Origin: CAYZTD01 sp964638155
GTDB taxonomy: Archaea; Thermoplasmatota; E2; DHVEG-1
Assembly: GCA_964638155.1 (NCBI GenBank)
Contig: CAZWYI010000004.1
Coordinates: forward strand, 31,549 to 95,548
Direction of reading: 5' to 3'
DNA: 64,000 nt
Shown here: positions 43,327-52,935 of the stretch, piece after piece
Numbering within the stretch: position 1 is the first letter of the stretch
Layout: each line of letters opens with the position of its first letter
The notes under the pieces: generated by a model
The model's input: only the letters and a program-made list of their open reading frames with translations
Databases searched by the model: none
What the model was told of the DNA's origin: nothing
Made by a program: the position numbers and the translations under genes

Positions 43327-43765
43327 ATTTTATTTTTTCACTCCAACCTGAAACCGCATCAGGTTTACAATCAATTTTTTTAATATATGGTTTTATATCA
43401 AGAACAGGTGTTCCTTCTATTGCAGCAAGACCCTTAACAGTAAGTATATTTTTGTTTCTTTCAAGGAGTTCAGCAACAGTATATCCTATTGGATTAGGAT
43501 GGTTTGGTGAACGTGTTACAAAAACACCATGTTTTTTTCTTTGCCAAGGTGTTTGAACAATTAGATTATATCCAGTTGATTTATGAAACCAACAGAAAAT
43601 ATGTATATGTGAAAAACCTTCAATATCTTTTAATCCTTTTTCAAACTCTTCATCAATTTCTATTTCACAGATCTCATCTGTACCCTGGGGCGGTGCTTCA
43701 GCTCTTGTTTTGTAAGATGAGTGGACTATTCCAATTACTTTTAAATCGACATTTATTTTTTTCAT
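43316..43765 (-). CDS. TrmO/TsaA-family tRNA methyltransferase
   Basis: 149 residues. VIGIVHSSYKTRAEAPPQG, GFSHIHIFCWFHKS, GVFVTRSPNHPNPIGYTVAELL and LDIKPYI are the family motifs. TrmO methylates N6-threonylcarbamoyl-adenosine of tRNA-Thr using S-adenosylmethionine. It overlaps the radical SAM gene upstream by ATGA. Confidence 0.88.
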   Translation of the reverse strand: MKKINVDLKVIGIVHSSYKTRAEAPPQGTDEICEIEIDEEFEKGLKDIEGFSHIHIFCWFHKSTGYNLIVQTPWQRKKHGVFVTRSPNHPNPIGYTVAELLERNKNILTVKGLAAIEGTPVLDIKPYIKKIDCKPDAVSGWSEKIKFKF

Positions 43766-44529
43766 TTTTGCATTCTTCTTCTTTTAAAAAGTTCCATTTT
43801 ATCCATTGGATCAGTCATTGGTTTTTCACTATGATACACATTTATTGTATTAAGTCCAGTGAATTTCTTTTCTATTTCATCTAATTCTTTTTTTGAAAGA
43901 GGTTTTTCCCTGCATGGTCTTAATGGAGTATTAATTTGAGCTTCATCGGGATTAATTTTTTTTGTTATCCCCGCTATTTCTTCAGCATTATCTTTATTTT
44001 TATCTAAAAACATTGTTTGAGTTGCAAATTTTCCATTAAATTCTTCTCTCATTTTCTTAATGCCATTTAGTGTTTTTTCAAAAGTTATTTCTTTAACTGG
44101 ATGATTCACAATTTCAAAAACTTCTTGATTCCCTGCATCAAGCTTTGCAACAATTATATCAATTTTTTTTAATGAATTCCTTATCTCCTTTTTATAAAAA
44201 AGAGTTGAATTTGTAAGAATTGCAATAGGAATATCTGATAATTCTTTTATTTTTTCAATAGCTTCTCCTATATTTTTAGCAAGTGTTGGCTCTCCTGTCC
44301 CAGATAATGTTATTACATCTGGATTTGTTTTTATTAAAGCATCTGTTAGTTCTCCTTCCAGCTTATTGATAGAAATAAAGTTTTTTCTTTTGATGGTATG
44401 CTTTTCAGTTTCTTGTAGTTGACAATAAGAGCATTCAAATGAGCAGATTTTTTTAGGAGAACATATTAAATCAACTCCAAGAGAACTTCCAAGCCTCCAT
44501 GAGGATACAGGCCCATAAACAATATTCAT
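43762..44529 (-). CDS. Radical SAM protein (COG0731-like)
   Basis: 255 residues. YGPVSSWRLGSSLGVDLI is followed by the radical SAM triad CSFECSYCQLQ, and TLSGTGEPTLAK is the GGE-like region, as in the COG0731 group that includes wyosine-biosynthesis enzymes. There is no TYW1 flavodoxin domain. Coupling with the TrmO gene (4-base overlap) suggests tRNA modification, but the substrate cannot be fixed. Confidence 0.8.
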   Translation of the reverse strand: MNIVYGPVSSWRLGSSLGVDLICSPKKICSFECSYCQLQETEKHTIKRKNFISINKLEGELTDALIKTNPDVITLSGTGEPTLAKNIGEAIEKIKELSDIPIAILTNSTLFYKKEIRNSLKKIDIIVAKLDAGNQEVFEIVNHPVKEITFEKTLNGIKKMREEFNGKFATQTMFLDKNKDNAEEIAGITKKINPDEAQINTPLRPCREKPLSKKELDEIEKKFTGLNTINVYHSEKPMTDPMDKMELFKRRRMQK

Positions 44530-44720
44530 AATATTTATTCCTTCATTTTTACTCTGTATATTAATCTTGTGAATATATGTTGAATATTATTCATAACAAA
44601 ATACTTTTTATTTATTATAATTTGAAACAAATTCTATTTATATAACAAGCGCTCATAAAAATATAAAATGATATTTATTTTAACTAAAATGGAAATCTTT
44701 ATATATCTACCAAATATACC

Positions 44721-44763
44721 ATATAATGTAGGATGTAAGGAGTATTATACTACATATTGTATA
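44721..44763. promoter_or_regulatory. Putative NrdR-box-like sites upstream of nrdR
   Basis: ATATAATGTAGG (44721-44732) and, inverted, CTACATATTGTAT (44750-44762) resemble each other and share the ACA-ATAT core of bacterial NrdR boxes. Between them AGTATTATACT is a small dyad. The location 25-67 bases before the nrdR start fits autoregulation, but the matches are imperfect. Confidence 0.35.
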
Positions 44764-44787
44764 ACTATTTTCTCTGGAGAGTTTAGG

Positions 44788-45264
44788 ATGGAGTGTCCAT
44801 ATTGTCATAAAAACGAAACAAAAGTCACAGATTCTCGTGATACAGGAACACTTTCTATAAGACGCCGCAGAGAATGCCTTTCATGTGGTAAGAGATTTAC
44901 GACATATGAATACATTGAATTATCTCCCATATTTGTTATTAAAAAGGATGGGAGACGTGAGAAATTTGAAAGAAAAAAAATAAAAAATGGCCTAGTGAAG
45001 GCCTTAGAAAAAAGACCAGTGGGCCATGAAAAAATCGAGGAGATCCTTGACGAAATCGAGGAAAAAATAAGAAGAAATGGATCTGAGGAAATAGATAGCA
45101 AACAAATTGGTGAATTTGTAATGGATGAACTAAAAAAAACAGATCATGTAGCATACATAAGGTTTGCATCAGTGTACCGTAGATTTGCAGATATTTCCTC
45201 ATTTGAAGAAGAGATTAAAAACCTGACAAAACAAAACGTAGTAGGAGGAATAAACAAAAAATGA
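44788..45264 (+). CDS. nrdR: Transcriptional repressor NrdR
   Basis: 158 residues from ATG 44788; the frame is open from 44668 but MECPYC is the invariant NrdR start. A zinc ribbon (CPYC, then CLSCGKRF) is followed by an ATP-cone (about 48-138, FVIKKDGRREKFERKKIKNGL). NrdR senses ATP/dATP and represses ribonucleotide reductase genes. The end overlaps nrdD by ATGA, so it is cotranscribed with its target. Confidence 0.95.
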   Translation: MECPYCHKNETKVTDSRDTGTLSIRRRRECLSCGKRFTTYEYIELSPIFVIKKDGRREKFERKKIKNGLVKALEKRPVGHEKIEEILDEIEEKIRRNGSEEIDSKQIGEFVMDELKKTDHVAYIRFASVYRRFADISSFEEEIKNLTKQNVVGGINKK

Positions 45265-48200
45265 TAAGAAAAATAAGAAAACGCGATGGGAAAATATCAG
45301 ATTTTAATCCAATTAGAATCACAAACGCGATATGGAAAGCAGCTCAAGCTGTAGGTGGAAAAGACCATAGAAGAGCTGCAGAACTTACAGATAACGTTCT
45401 TGAGATGCTTGAAAACAATTTAGCAAAAGGAGAAATTCCAACAGTAGAACTAGTTCAAGATTGTGTTGAAAAAACACTAATTGAAGAGGGGCATGCAAAA
45501 ACAGCTAAAGCATATATTCTTTATCGTCATCAACATAGGGATATCCGAGAAATAGGGGGTCTATTAAAAGACATCGACGTTGTAGATGGATATCTATCAA
45601 TGATGGACTGGAAGGTTAAAGAAAACAGTAATATGAGTTATTCACTGCAAGGATTAAATGTCTATGCCACTGAAAACATTATTTCACATTACTGGCTTAA
45701 TAAGATTTATCCTCCTGAGATAGGAGATGCGCATACCAATGGTGATTATCATATTCACGATCTAGGAACGCTTGGGGCTTACACATATTTTGGAAAAGAA
45801 ACAATTATTGCTAGATCAAATGATAAAGTATTTGTAACTTCTTTTCAGAAATTATATGAAAATCTAAATCAATCTGAAAAGCTTCTCTCTAAAGAAGATG
45901 ATGCATGGGGAAAATACCCAACCGATATTGAAGTATTAGATAACAACGGATGGACAAAAGTAAAAAGGGTTGTAAAAAAGAAAAAAGACAAAGCAATGCA
46001 TTTTATAAAAAATGAAGGTGGAAGATCAGTAATTGTTACTGAAGATCATCCTATGGTTCTAGGTGACAATATATTCAAAGAAGCAAAAAATATAAAATCA
46101 GAAGATGACAAACTACTAACAGTTGATATTAAAAAACTCTTAAGCTCTGAAAATCTTTTTTCAAAAGATCATTTATATCTAGCTAAAGAACTACAAAATA
46201 AAGGAATAAATGACTTCTTTATCGAAGGAATGCCTTTTGAAGAATATAGCAAATATTCAAAAGATTTAGAAATAGAAGGCATCGTTTCAACATCAAATAA
46301 TGCAGATTCTCTTCCAAATAAAATCGAGTTAACTGAGGATTTAGGATACTTTGTGGGATTTTATATAGCTGAAGGCTGGATGGAGCCTCATAGAATTTGT
46401 ATCACTCAAAAGGATACAAAAGAGAATCAAAAAATAATTGATAGGATTAAAAAAGTTGCGCACTCTCTTGGCTTAAGGGTTTATTCTATAAAAGAAGATG
46501 GAATCATAAAATTAAGAATCGCAAACTCAACAATTGTAAACTATTTATTTAGAGAAATTTTCAAATTAGATGGTATTAGTAAAGATAAACATTTACCTGA
46601 AGAAATATTGGATTATAGTAGAGATTTTTCTGAAGGATTAATTGCTGGTATAATAGATGGAGACGGATCTATTACTACTTCAAATACGAGTATATCTATA
46701 AGAACTGCATCAAGGACAATGCTTGAGCAAATCTCAGTTGTAATGAATGTTTTAGGATTTACGATAAGAGATAGAAATCTAGAGAGAGTAGGCTCAACAA
46801 GAAATTATAATGGAAGGTTGATAACCCAAAATTATCCATTATATGGAATAAGTTTTAGAACGCTTGATATTGCCCTGCCTTCAATAAAATATAATTCTGC
46901 TAGTACTTCTTCAAGAGCTTGGAGAGCGGAAGGATCCGGATGGCATAAGGTGTTAAACAACAAAGAAACAGATATTATGGATAATTATATCTATGATATA
47001 ACAACAGAATCGCACACTCTTGTAGTAAATGGAATGTGGAACCATAATTGTGTTGGCTGGGACTTAAAAGATATTCTTTTAAAAGGATTTAAAGGCGTTT
47101 CAGGTAAAATTGAAAGTAAACCAGCAAAGCATTTTGGAACAGCTCTTATGCAGGTTGTAAACTACTTATATACACTTCAGGGGGAAGCGGCAGGTGCACA
47201 GGCTCTTTCAAATTTTGATAGTTTACTTGCACCATTTATTCATTATGATAATATTGATTATAAAGAAGTTAAACAGGAGATGCAAAAATTCTTGTTTAAT
47301 ATGAATGTTCCTACAAGAGTAGGTTTCCAATCTTTAGCTCATGATGAACCAGTTGTGTTTAGGAAAAATGGTAAAATAAAAGTAGAATTAATCGGAAAAT
47401 TAATTGAAGAGTACTTTGGAGAAAATAGAGAATCTATAATTAAAAATATAGATGGCTATGGAAATCCATCAAATGATTCATTTGCAGTAAAGCCTAATGA
47501 AAAAATAGAGGTAATCAGTTTTGACAAAAACGGAAAAGTCGGATGGCATCCGGTTAAAGCATTAATTAAACACAAGATTAAAACAAACGGATTTAAAAGA
47601 ATTAGAACGGGTTCTGGAGAAGTAAAAGTTTCTCCTGCACATTCTCTTTTCAAAATCAACAGCGGAAATATAAAACCGGTTATGGCAAAGGAATTAAAAA
47701 CTGCAAAACAAAATGCAACACTAGATAAAAATAATCATATACTATCTGTAAACAAAATTAAAGATGGCATATTAGGTTCAAAGAAAAAAATAGATTTATT
47801 TGAATTGATAGAAGATATCCCTGAAAAAATAAAAAAACGCATATTTATAAAAGCAAAGGATGTACCATATATTAAAGAAAAAATCCTTAAATTATATGGA
47901 TCATTAAAAGAATTTTTATACAAAAATGGAAGAAGTGACAGAACTACTTTATACAAATTATTCAAAGAAAATATTATTCCCTTTGAAATGTATATAAAAT
48001 ATTCAGAAGAAATAAGAAATGATGCTAAAATCTATATAAAGCCCTATAACAATAATTTTTATGATAGATACCTAGATGAAAGTAAACTTAAAAACTTTGT
48101 AAAATTAGTAGCTTGGTTTGTAACTGAAGGAAAAGCATGTCACTCGGGTATTGTAATTTCACAGAGAAAAAGCAATAATAAAGAAATACTAGATGTTGCA

Positions 48201-51200
48201 AAGGAACTTGATATAAAAGTATCAATCGATGAAACAAAAGGGTATAGTAACAAAAACAAAGCAGAAACTAAAACCGTTATTTCAAATATGAAAATGAGTG
48301 GACTTTATACATATCTTCTACCATATATTGCAGGAGCTACAGCACGTGAAAAAACAATTCCCTCATTTGTATTTGATTTAAATAAGGATTTAAGAAATAC
48401 TTTTCTAGAAACCATCTTCAAAGGCGATGGATATCATGATAAAAAATCAAGTAGAATTTCATATTCATCAATGTCTGATAAGCTTCTTACATCGGTTTCA
48501 ATGCTTAGTATTGCAAATAAATGGAGAGTTAGAGTAATACCAAAAAGTAAAGGGAGAGCTGGAACTTTACTTATTTATAAGAACCCCAGAAAAAAACTTG
48601 ATATCGAACACAACGATATAGCAGGGTCACCAGTTTATGAAATAGATGAATATAAAAACGATTGGGGCTGGGAATATGATATCTCCGTTGATACAAACGG
48701 TTGTGAAGAAAACTTTGTTGGTGGTACAGGTCTTGTTCTTTACCATAATTCGCCTTTTTCAAATATCACAATGGATCTTCACGTTCCAAATTATATGCTC
48801 GATGAACCAGCTATAATTGGTGGGGATTTAAAAGATGATAATTACAGTGATTTTCAGGATGAAATGGATATGATAAACCATGCATTTGCTGATATTATGT
48901 ATGAAGGCGATGCAAAAGGTAGGCCATTTACATTTCCAATACCAACATATAACATCACTAAAGATTTTGATTGGGATAATGAAGGACTAGATCCTATTTG
49001 GAAGATGACAGCAAAGTATGGAGTTCCATATTTTTCAAACTTTATTAATTCAGATATGAAACCAGAGGATGCTAGGAGTATGTGTTGCAGATTACGCCTC
49101 TCTAATAGAGAACTTAGAAAACGAGGAGGAGGTTTGTTTGGTGCTAACCCAAAAACGGGAAGTATCGGAGTTGTTACAATTAATATGCCAAGAATCGGTT
49201 ATCTATCTAAAGATAAAGATGAATTTTTTGAAAGATTAGATAATCTTATGTTAAAAGCAAAAGAAAGTCTTATAACTAAAAGAGAAGTAATTGAAAATCT
49301 TACTTTTTCAGGTCTTCATCCTTATTCTAAGTTTTATTTATCAGATGTAAAAGAAGTATTTGGAGAGTATTGGAAAAATCATTTTTCTACAATTGGCTTA
49401 ATTGGTATGAACGATGCACTACTAAATTTTATGAACAAAAGCATTGCAGATCCCGAGGGTATAAAGTTTGCTGAAAAAGTAATGGATCATATGCGAGATA
49501 CACTAGCAGACTTTCAAGAAGAAACAGGAGACATTTTTAACCTTGAGGCTACACCGGCTGAGGGAAGTTTAGCACCAGATGAAAAGGTGTTAGTTTCACA
49601 GAGCGATCCTAGGTTTGATGAGATAGGTCCTTTAGTTGACAGATATTTAGAAAATAACAAAAGAGAAATTCAAATGGTCGGTACTAGTGAAGTTTTAAAA
49701 ATTCCTAAGGGTGAAATGTCTACATATGGTTTTAGTAGAAAAACCCAGAAAATTAAAAAATATCCGGTGACTGCTTTGGTAAGACATCAAGGTAAATCTA
49801 TGTACGAGATAATAACAAAATCAGGTAGAAAGGTCAGGGTCACAGGTCAACATAGTGTATTTACTTTAGACTCTCAAGGAATTCCTGAGGAAATTCTTGT
49901 AAGCAATCTTGATACAGATGTACCTATTGCTGTTCCTAAGAAAATTAATATGGAGACGGTAAACAATGAGTTTAATTTAATTAATCTGTTCAAAAAGTCT
50001 TCTTTTAGGGGTTCTCTTTATGGAATTTTTCCTCTCTACTTTATATCTAAATTAATAAAAAATTCAGAAGTTGTAAAATGGTGTAATAAACATTATAAGA
50101 CGTATTGGAAAGATATTAAATATACTTGGAAAAAAAGATGTATTATTCCACTTAAATTGATATATGATTTGAATATCAATATAGATAGAAAAACACTATT
50201 ATCATCAAAGATATTTTATCGACAAACAAAAAGTTCAAGAGCCATGAATGCAATTATTCCAATAGACAAAGATTTAGGATTTATTATTGGATGTCTACTT
50301 TCTGAAGGTTGGATTTCTGAGAGAAGTGAATTCAGCAATACTGATAAGAAATTTGCTGAAGAATTCTTTTCATCTTCCAATAAATTATTTGGTGAGGATG
50401 CCACTTATTTTTCTTCAAAGGTTAGACAAAGACCGCGTAAGACTCTTTATTTGTGTACTCTAAGTAAGATGATAGGCTTATTTTTAAAGGAAATTGGTAT
50501 TAAAGGTAAAAGCCATGAAAAACAAATTCCAAATTTTATATTTTCATCAAACTTAGAATGCTCTGCAGGCGTTTTAGAAGGATATTATCTAGGCGATGGT
50601 TCTTTTTATCAAAATACAAAAAAAGATGATTACTATGTTAGACTTTATTCAAATTCTAGAGCTATGATTGAGGGATTAAATCTAATTCTATTGCGCTTTG
50701 GTATTTTGGCCAAAATTAGAGAGGATAAAAAATCAGAATATAATTCAAAATGGAATGATGGTTATTTATTATCGATAAGTGGCGCAGAGAGTTTAGATAT
50801 ATTTTTTAGAGATGTTCTCAAAGAAAAAGCCAATTTTAAAAAGACACATTCAGGCAGTTATGTTCTTTCTAAAATCCCAAAAATTCTAAAGGATATAATG
50901 AAAAAATATGAAATTAAACCCCGAGACATTGATATTTGCAAAGATAGTTTTAATAGAAATATTAGAAAAGGTAGGATAAGCATTCAATATATGAATGAAA
51001 TTGTTCAAAAACTATCAGATAGTATCAAGGGACATGATAAAAAACTTGAAAGGTTAAAGTTACTATTGAATTCAGACATCTACTGGGATAAAATCAAAAA
51101 AATTAAAAAATTAAAACCGACTAAATATGTTTATGATTTTGAAGTAGATGTAAAAGAGGATATTGTAAATAACTTTTTAGGTGGAAATGGGCTTGTGTGT

Positions 51201-51614
51201 CTTCATAACACAAGCTATTCACTAGCCCGAAAAGATAAGGCACAATACCCTGATATTAGAATATATAACCAGGAAAAATATCAAAATAATGGCGATAAGG
51301 TTGAACCATATTATACTAATTCAACTCAGCTTCCATCAGGATATACTTCTGATGTTTTTGAAGCACTTGATCTACAGGATTCACTTCAATCAAAGTATAC
51401 TGGTGGAACTGTCCTGCATATATTTTTAGGTGAATCTAATCCTGACCCAAATGCAACAAAGAAATTTGTAAGAAAAGTAGCTGAAAACTATAATCTACCT
51501 TATTATACTCTAACACCAACTTTTAGTATTTGTCCAAAACATGGTTATATTCCTGGGGAGCATGAGTTTTGTCCAAAATGTGATAAAGAAATAGGTTATA
51601 AAGGAGGGAAATAA
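45261..51614 (+). CDS. nrdD: Anaerobic ribonucleotide reductase NrdD with three inteins
   Basis: 2117 codons, of which 674 are extein after removing inteins at residues 175-596, 691-1163 and 1436-1983. An ATP-cone (about 1-90) precedes the ten-stranded barrel, with YHIHDLGTLGAY and CVGWDL flanking intein 1, RVGFQ/SPFSNITMDL flanking intein 2, SMCCRLRLSNREL (likely thiyl-radical region) and NLEATPAEG/TSYSLARKDK flanking intein 3. The protein stops after the zinc motif (CPKHGYIPGEHEFCPKCD) and lacks the glycyl-radical segment, which is on the next gene. Reduces ribonucleoside triphosphates for DNA synthesis under anaerobic conditions. Confidence 0.95.
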   Translation: MIRKIRKRDGKISDFNPIRITNAIWKAAQAVGGKDHRRAAELTDNVLEMLENNLAKGEIPTVELVQDCVEKTLIEEGHAKTAKAYILYRHQHRDIREIGGLLKDIDVVDGYLSMMDWKVKENSNMSYSLQGLNVYATENIISHYWLNKIYPPEIGDAHTNGDYHIHDLGTLGAYTYFGKETIIARSNDKVFVTSFQKLYENLNQSEKLLSKEDDAWGKYPTDIEVLDNNGWTKVKRVVKKKKDKAMHFIKNEGGRSVIVTEDHPMVLGDNIFKEAKNIKSEDDKLLTVDIKKLLSSENLFSKDHLYLAKELQNKGINDFFIEGMPFEEYSKYSKDLEIEGIVSTSNNADSLPNKIELTEDLGYFVGFYIAEGWMEPHRICITQKDTKENQKIIDRIKKVAHSLGLRVYSIKEDGIIKLRIANSTIVNYLFREIFKLDGISKDKHLPEEILDYSRDFSEGLIAGIIDGDGSITTSNTSISIRTASRTMLEQISVVMNVLGFTIRDRNLERVGSTRNYNGRLITQNYPLYGISFRTLDIALPSIKYNSASTSSRAWRAEGSGWHKVLNNKETDIMDNYIYDITTESHTLVVNGMWNHNCVGWDLKDILLKGFKGVSGKIESKPAKHFGTALMQVVNYLYTLQGEAAGAQALSNFDSLLAPFIHYDNIDYKEVKQEMQKFLFNMNVPTRVGFQSLAHDEPVVFRKNGKIKVELIGKLIEEYFGENRESIIKNIDGYGNPSNDSFAVKPNEKIEVISFDKNGKVGWHPVKALIKHKIKTNGFKRIRTGSGEVKVSPAHSLFKINSGNIKPVMAKELKTAKQNATLDKNNHILSVNKIKDGILGSKKKIDLFELIEDIPEKIKKRIFIKAKDVPYIKEKILKLYGSLKEFLYKNGRSDRTTLYKLFKENIIPFEMYIKYSEEIRNDAKIYIKPYNNNFYDRYLDESKLKNFVKLVAWFVTEGKACHSGIVISQRKSNNKEILDVAKELDIKVSIDETKGYSNKNKAETKTVISNMKMSGLYTYLLPYIAGATAREKTIPSFVFDLNKDLRNTFLETIFKGDGYHDKKSSRISYSSMSDKLLTSVSMLSIANKWRVRVIPKSKGRAGTLLIYKNPRKKLDIEHNDIAGSPVYEIDEYKNDWGWEYDISVDTNGCEENFVGGTGLVLYHNSPFSNITMDLHVPNYMLDEPAIIGGDLKDDNYSDFQDEMDMINHAFADIMYEGDAKGRPFTFPIPTYNITKDFDWDNEGLDPIWKMTAKYGVPYFSNFINSDMKPEDARSMCCRLRLSNRELRKRGGGLFGANPKTGSIGVVTINMPRIGYLSKDKDEFFERLDNLMLKAKESLITKREVIENLTFSGLHPYSKFYLSDVKEVFGEYWKNHFSTIGLIGMNDALLNFMNKSIADPEGIKFAEKVMDHMRDTLADFQEETGDIFNLEATPAEGSLAPDEKVLVSQSDPRFDEIGPLVDRYLENNKREIQMVGTSEVLKIPKGEMSTYGFSRKTQKIKKYPVTALVRHQGKSMYEIITKSGRKVRVTGQHSVFTLDSQGIPEEILVSNLDTDVPIAVPKKINMETVNNEFNLINLFKKSSFRGSLYGIFPLYFISKLIKNSEVVKWCNKHYKTYWKDIKYTWKKRCIIPLKLIYDLNINIDRKTLLSSKIFYRQTKSSRAMNAIIPIDKDLGFIIGCLLSEGWISERSEFSNTDKKFAEEFFSSSNKLFGEDATYFSSKVRQRPRKTLYLCTLSKMIGLFLKEIGIKGKSHEKQIPNFIFSSNLECSAGVLEGYYLGDGSFYQNTKKDDYYVRLYSNSRAMIEGLNLILLRFGILAKIREDKKSEYNSKWNDGYLLSISGAESLDIFFRDVLKEKANFKKTHSGSYVLSKIPKILKDIMKKYEIKPRDIDICKDSFNRNIRKGRISIQYMNEIVQKLSDSIKGHDKKLERLKLLLNSDIYWDKIKKIKKLKPTKYVYDFEVDVKEDIVNNFLGGNGLVCLHNTSYSLARKDKAQYPDIRIYNQEKYQNNGDKVEPYYTNSTQLPSGYTSDVFEALDLQDSLQSKYTGGTVLHIFLGESNPDPNATKKFVRKVAENYNLPYYTLTPTFSICPKHGYIPGEHEFCPKCDKEIGYKGGK
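45783..47048 (+). mobile_element. NrdD intein 1 with LAGLIDADG endonuclease
   Basis: 422 residues starting with Thr175 (TYFGKETII) and ending WNHN596, followed by Cys597 as the +1 nucleophile. A homing endonuclease of the DOD type is inserted, with LGYFVGFYIAEG (about 361) and LIAGIIDGDGSI (about 459) as the two dodecapeptides, both retaining acidic residues. Block B TEDHPM and block F YDITTESHTLVVNG are visible, so it looks active for splicing. Confidence 0.9.
47331..48749 (+). mobile_element. NrdD intein 2 with LAGLIDADG endonuclease
   Basis: 473 residues from Ser691 (SLAHDEPVV) to LYHN1163, with Ser1164 as +1 residue. TGSGEVKVSPAHSLF is block B, YDISVDTNGCEENFVGG block F. The endonuclease dodecapeptides are weaker (FVKLVAWFVTEGKA and FLETIFKGDGYH), but both carry acidic residues. 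Confidence 0.9.
49566..51209 (+). mobile_element. NrdD intein 3 with LAGLIDADG endonuclease
   Basis: 548 residues from Ser1436 (SLAPDEKVLV) to CLHN1983, with Thr1984 as +1 residue. Block B is VRVTGQHSVF and block F VYDFEVDVKEDIVNNF. The dodecapeptides are LGFIIGCLLSEGW and VLEGYYLGDGSF. Largest of the three, with extra residues between splicing and endonuclease domains. Confidence 0.9.
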
Positions 51615-51615
51615 A

Positions 51616-51789
51616 TTGAATAAAAAAGAAGATTTAGAAAATAAAAGAACTAGATGCGAGGTATATTCCAGAGTTGTTGGATATTTAAGACCTGTCAATC
51701 AATGGAACAAAGGTAAACAACAAGAATTTTCAGATAGAAAAATGTTTAAACCAGAAAAGGAAGAAAAGTTGAAGGTAAAAATTCAATGA
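51616..51789 (+). CDS. Stand-alone glycyl-radical subunit of NrdD
   Basis: 57 codons from TTG 51616; GGAGGG (51603-51608) lies eight bases upstream, inside the last codons of nrdD. The product contains RCEVYSRVVGYLRPVNQWN, the glycyl-radical loop normally at the NrdD C-terminus, with the radical Gly at residue 22, followed by KGKQQEF as in full-length enzymes. nrdD stops one base before it, in another frame, and nrdG starts by a 4-base overlap after it. The separate ribosome binding site and extra N-terminal residues (NKKEDLENKRT) favour a true split gene over a frameshift. It must dock onto NrdD to complete the active site. Confidence 0.85.
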   Translation: MNKKEDLENKRTRCEVYSRVVGYLRPVNQWNKGKQQEFSDRKMFKPEKEEKLKVKIQ

Positions 51790-52478
51790 AAATAGGCGGA
51801 TTTCAAAAAACAACTCTGCTTGATTATCCAAAGCATGTCAGTGCAATTATTTGGACGGTGGGCTGTAATTTCCACTGTCCTTTTTGTTATAATACAAATC
51901 TTGTGAAGGAAGAGTCAGACTTATTTTCTGAAAAGGAAATATTGGATTTTTTAGAGAAAAGAAAAGATTTTCTTGAGGCTCTGACTATTTCTGGCGGTGA
52001 ACCTTTTTTACAATCTGACTTAAAAGAATTCTCTAAAAAAGTAAAGAATCTTGGTTATAAAATAAAAATTGATACAAATGGTACTTTTCCAGATAAATTA
52101 AAGGAAATGATAAATGAAGGACTAGTAGACTATGTTTCAATGGATATTAAGGCACCTAAAGATAAATATAGTAAACTTGCTGGGTTAAACGCAGATTTAG
52201 AAAAAATCGAAAAATCCATAGAAATTATAAAAAATTCAGGAATTGATTACGAGTTTAAAACAACAGTTGTTCCTAATTTTTTAGAAGAAGAAGATATAAT
52301 TGAAATTTCTAAATGGATTAAAGGTTCCAAAAAATATTATTTGCAGCAGTTTAAAAATGATATTCCTGTGATTTCTTCTGACCTGGAAAAATTTGAACCT
52401 TATTCTGAAGAATATCTTGAGAACATTTTAAAAAAGGTTAAGCCATATTTTTCTAATTGTAAGTTGAGAGGAACATGA
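51786..52478 (+). CDS. nrdG: NrdG-type radical SAM activase
   Basis: 230 residues. The radical SAM motif CNFHCPFCYN follows MKIGGFQKTTLLDYPKHVSAIIW, the usual start of archaeal activating enzymes, and TISGGEPFLQ is the SAM-binding GGE motif. It makes the glycyl radical on its partner, here presumably the 57-residue subunit. It overlaps that gene (ATGA) and the downstream DUF1893 gene. Confidence 0.93.
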   Translation: MKIGGFQKTTLLDYPKHVSAIIWTVGCNFHCPFCYNTNLVKEESDLFSEKEILDFLEKRKDFLEALTISGGEPFLQSDLKEFSKKVKNLGYKIKIDTNGTFPDKLKEMINEGLVDYVSMDIKAPKDKYSKLAGLNADLEKIEKSIEIIKNSGIDYEFKTTVVPNFLEEEDIIEISKWIKGSKKYYLQQFKNDIPVISSDLEKFEPYSEEYLENILKKVKPYFSNCKLRGT

Positions 52479-52912
52479 CTATAGTAAACCAGGAAATCCA
52501 AGAGGATCTAGCTGTTGCAAAAAAGATTCTTTTAGAAAAAGATGTATCAATTGTGCTTGTAAAATATGGTAAAATCTGGAAAGAAAAAAAAGGGATGGGT
52601 ATAAAACCAATTCTTGAGTTGATTGAGGAGATGGGAAAAGAACTTAGTGAATATGTAATTGGCGATAGAATTTTAGGGAGAGCTTCAGCTTTTTTATGTA
52701 GATATGCAAAAGTTCAAGCTGTTTATTCACCTCAGGCTACAAAGACTGCAATCGCAATTTTAATTCTAGGCGGCATTCCTTGTCAGATTGATCAAATGAT
52801 TCCTTTTATTAAAAATAGAAATGGCACTGGGATGTGTCCCTTTGAAGATTTATTAAAAGATGTTGAAGAGCCTAATGATGCATATAAAATTTTAAAAGAA
52901 AAGATTTTATAG
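52475..52912 (+). CDS. DUF1893 protein
   Basis: 145 residues: SIVLVKYGKIWKEKKGMGIKPILELIEE and VIGDRILGRASAFLCRYAKVQAVYSPQATKTAIAIL match DUF1893, a cytidine-deaminase-like fold of unknown role. The end (RNGTGMCPFEDLLKD) is also typical. It overlaps nrdG by four bases; a role in nucleotide metabolism is inferred from that alone. Confidence 0.82.
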   Translation: MTIVNQEIQEDLAVAKKILLEKDVSIVLVKYGKIWKEKKGMGIKPILELIEEMGKELSEYVIGDRILGRASAFLCRYAKVQAVYSPQATKTAIAILILGGIPCQIDQMIPFIKNRNGTGMCPFEDLLKDVEEPNDAYKILKEKIL

Positions 52913-52935
52913 CGATTTTTGAGTTGAAACAAAAT

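Noticed and set aside
51600..51640. Frameshift in nrdD as explanation for the separated glycyl-radical segment.
   Set aside because: A strong ribosome binding site, TTG start at correct spacing, extra N-terminal residues and coupling to nrdG fit a genuine gene. A read-level check is still worthwhile.
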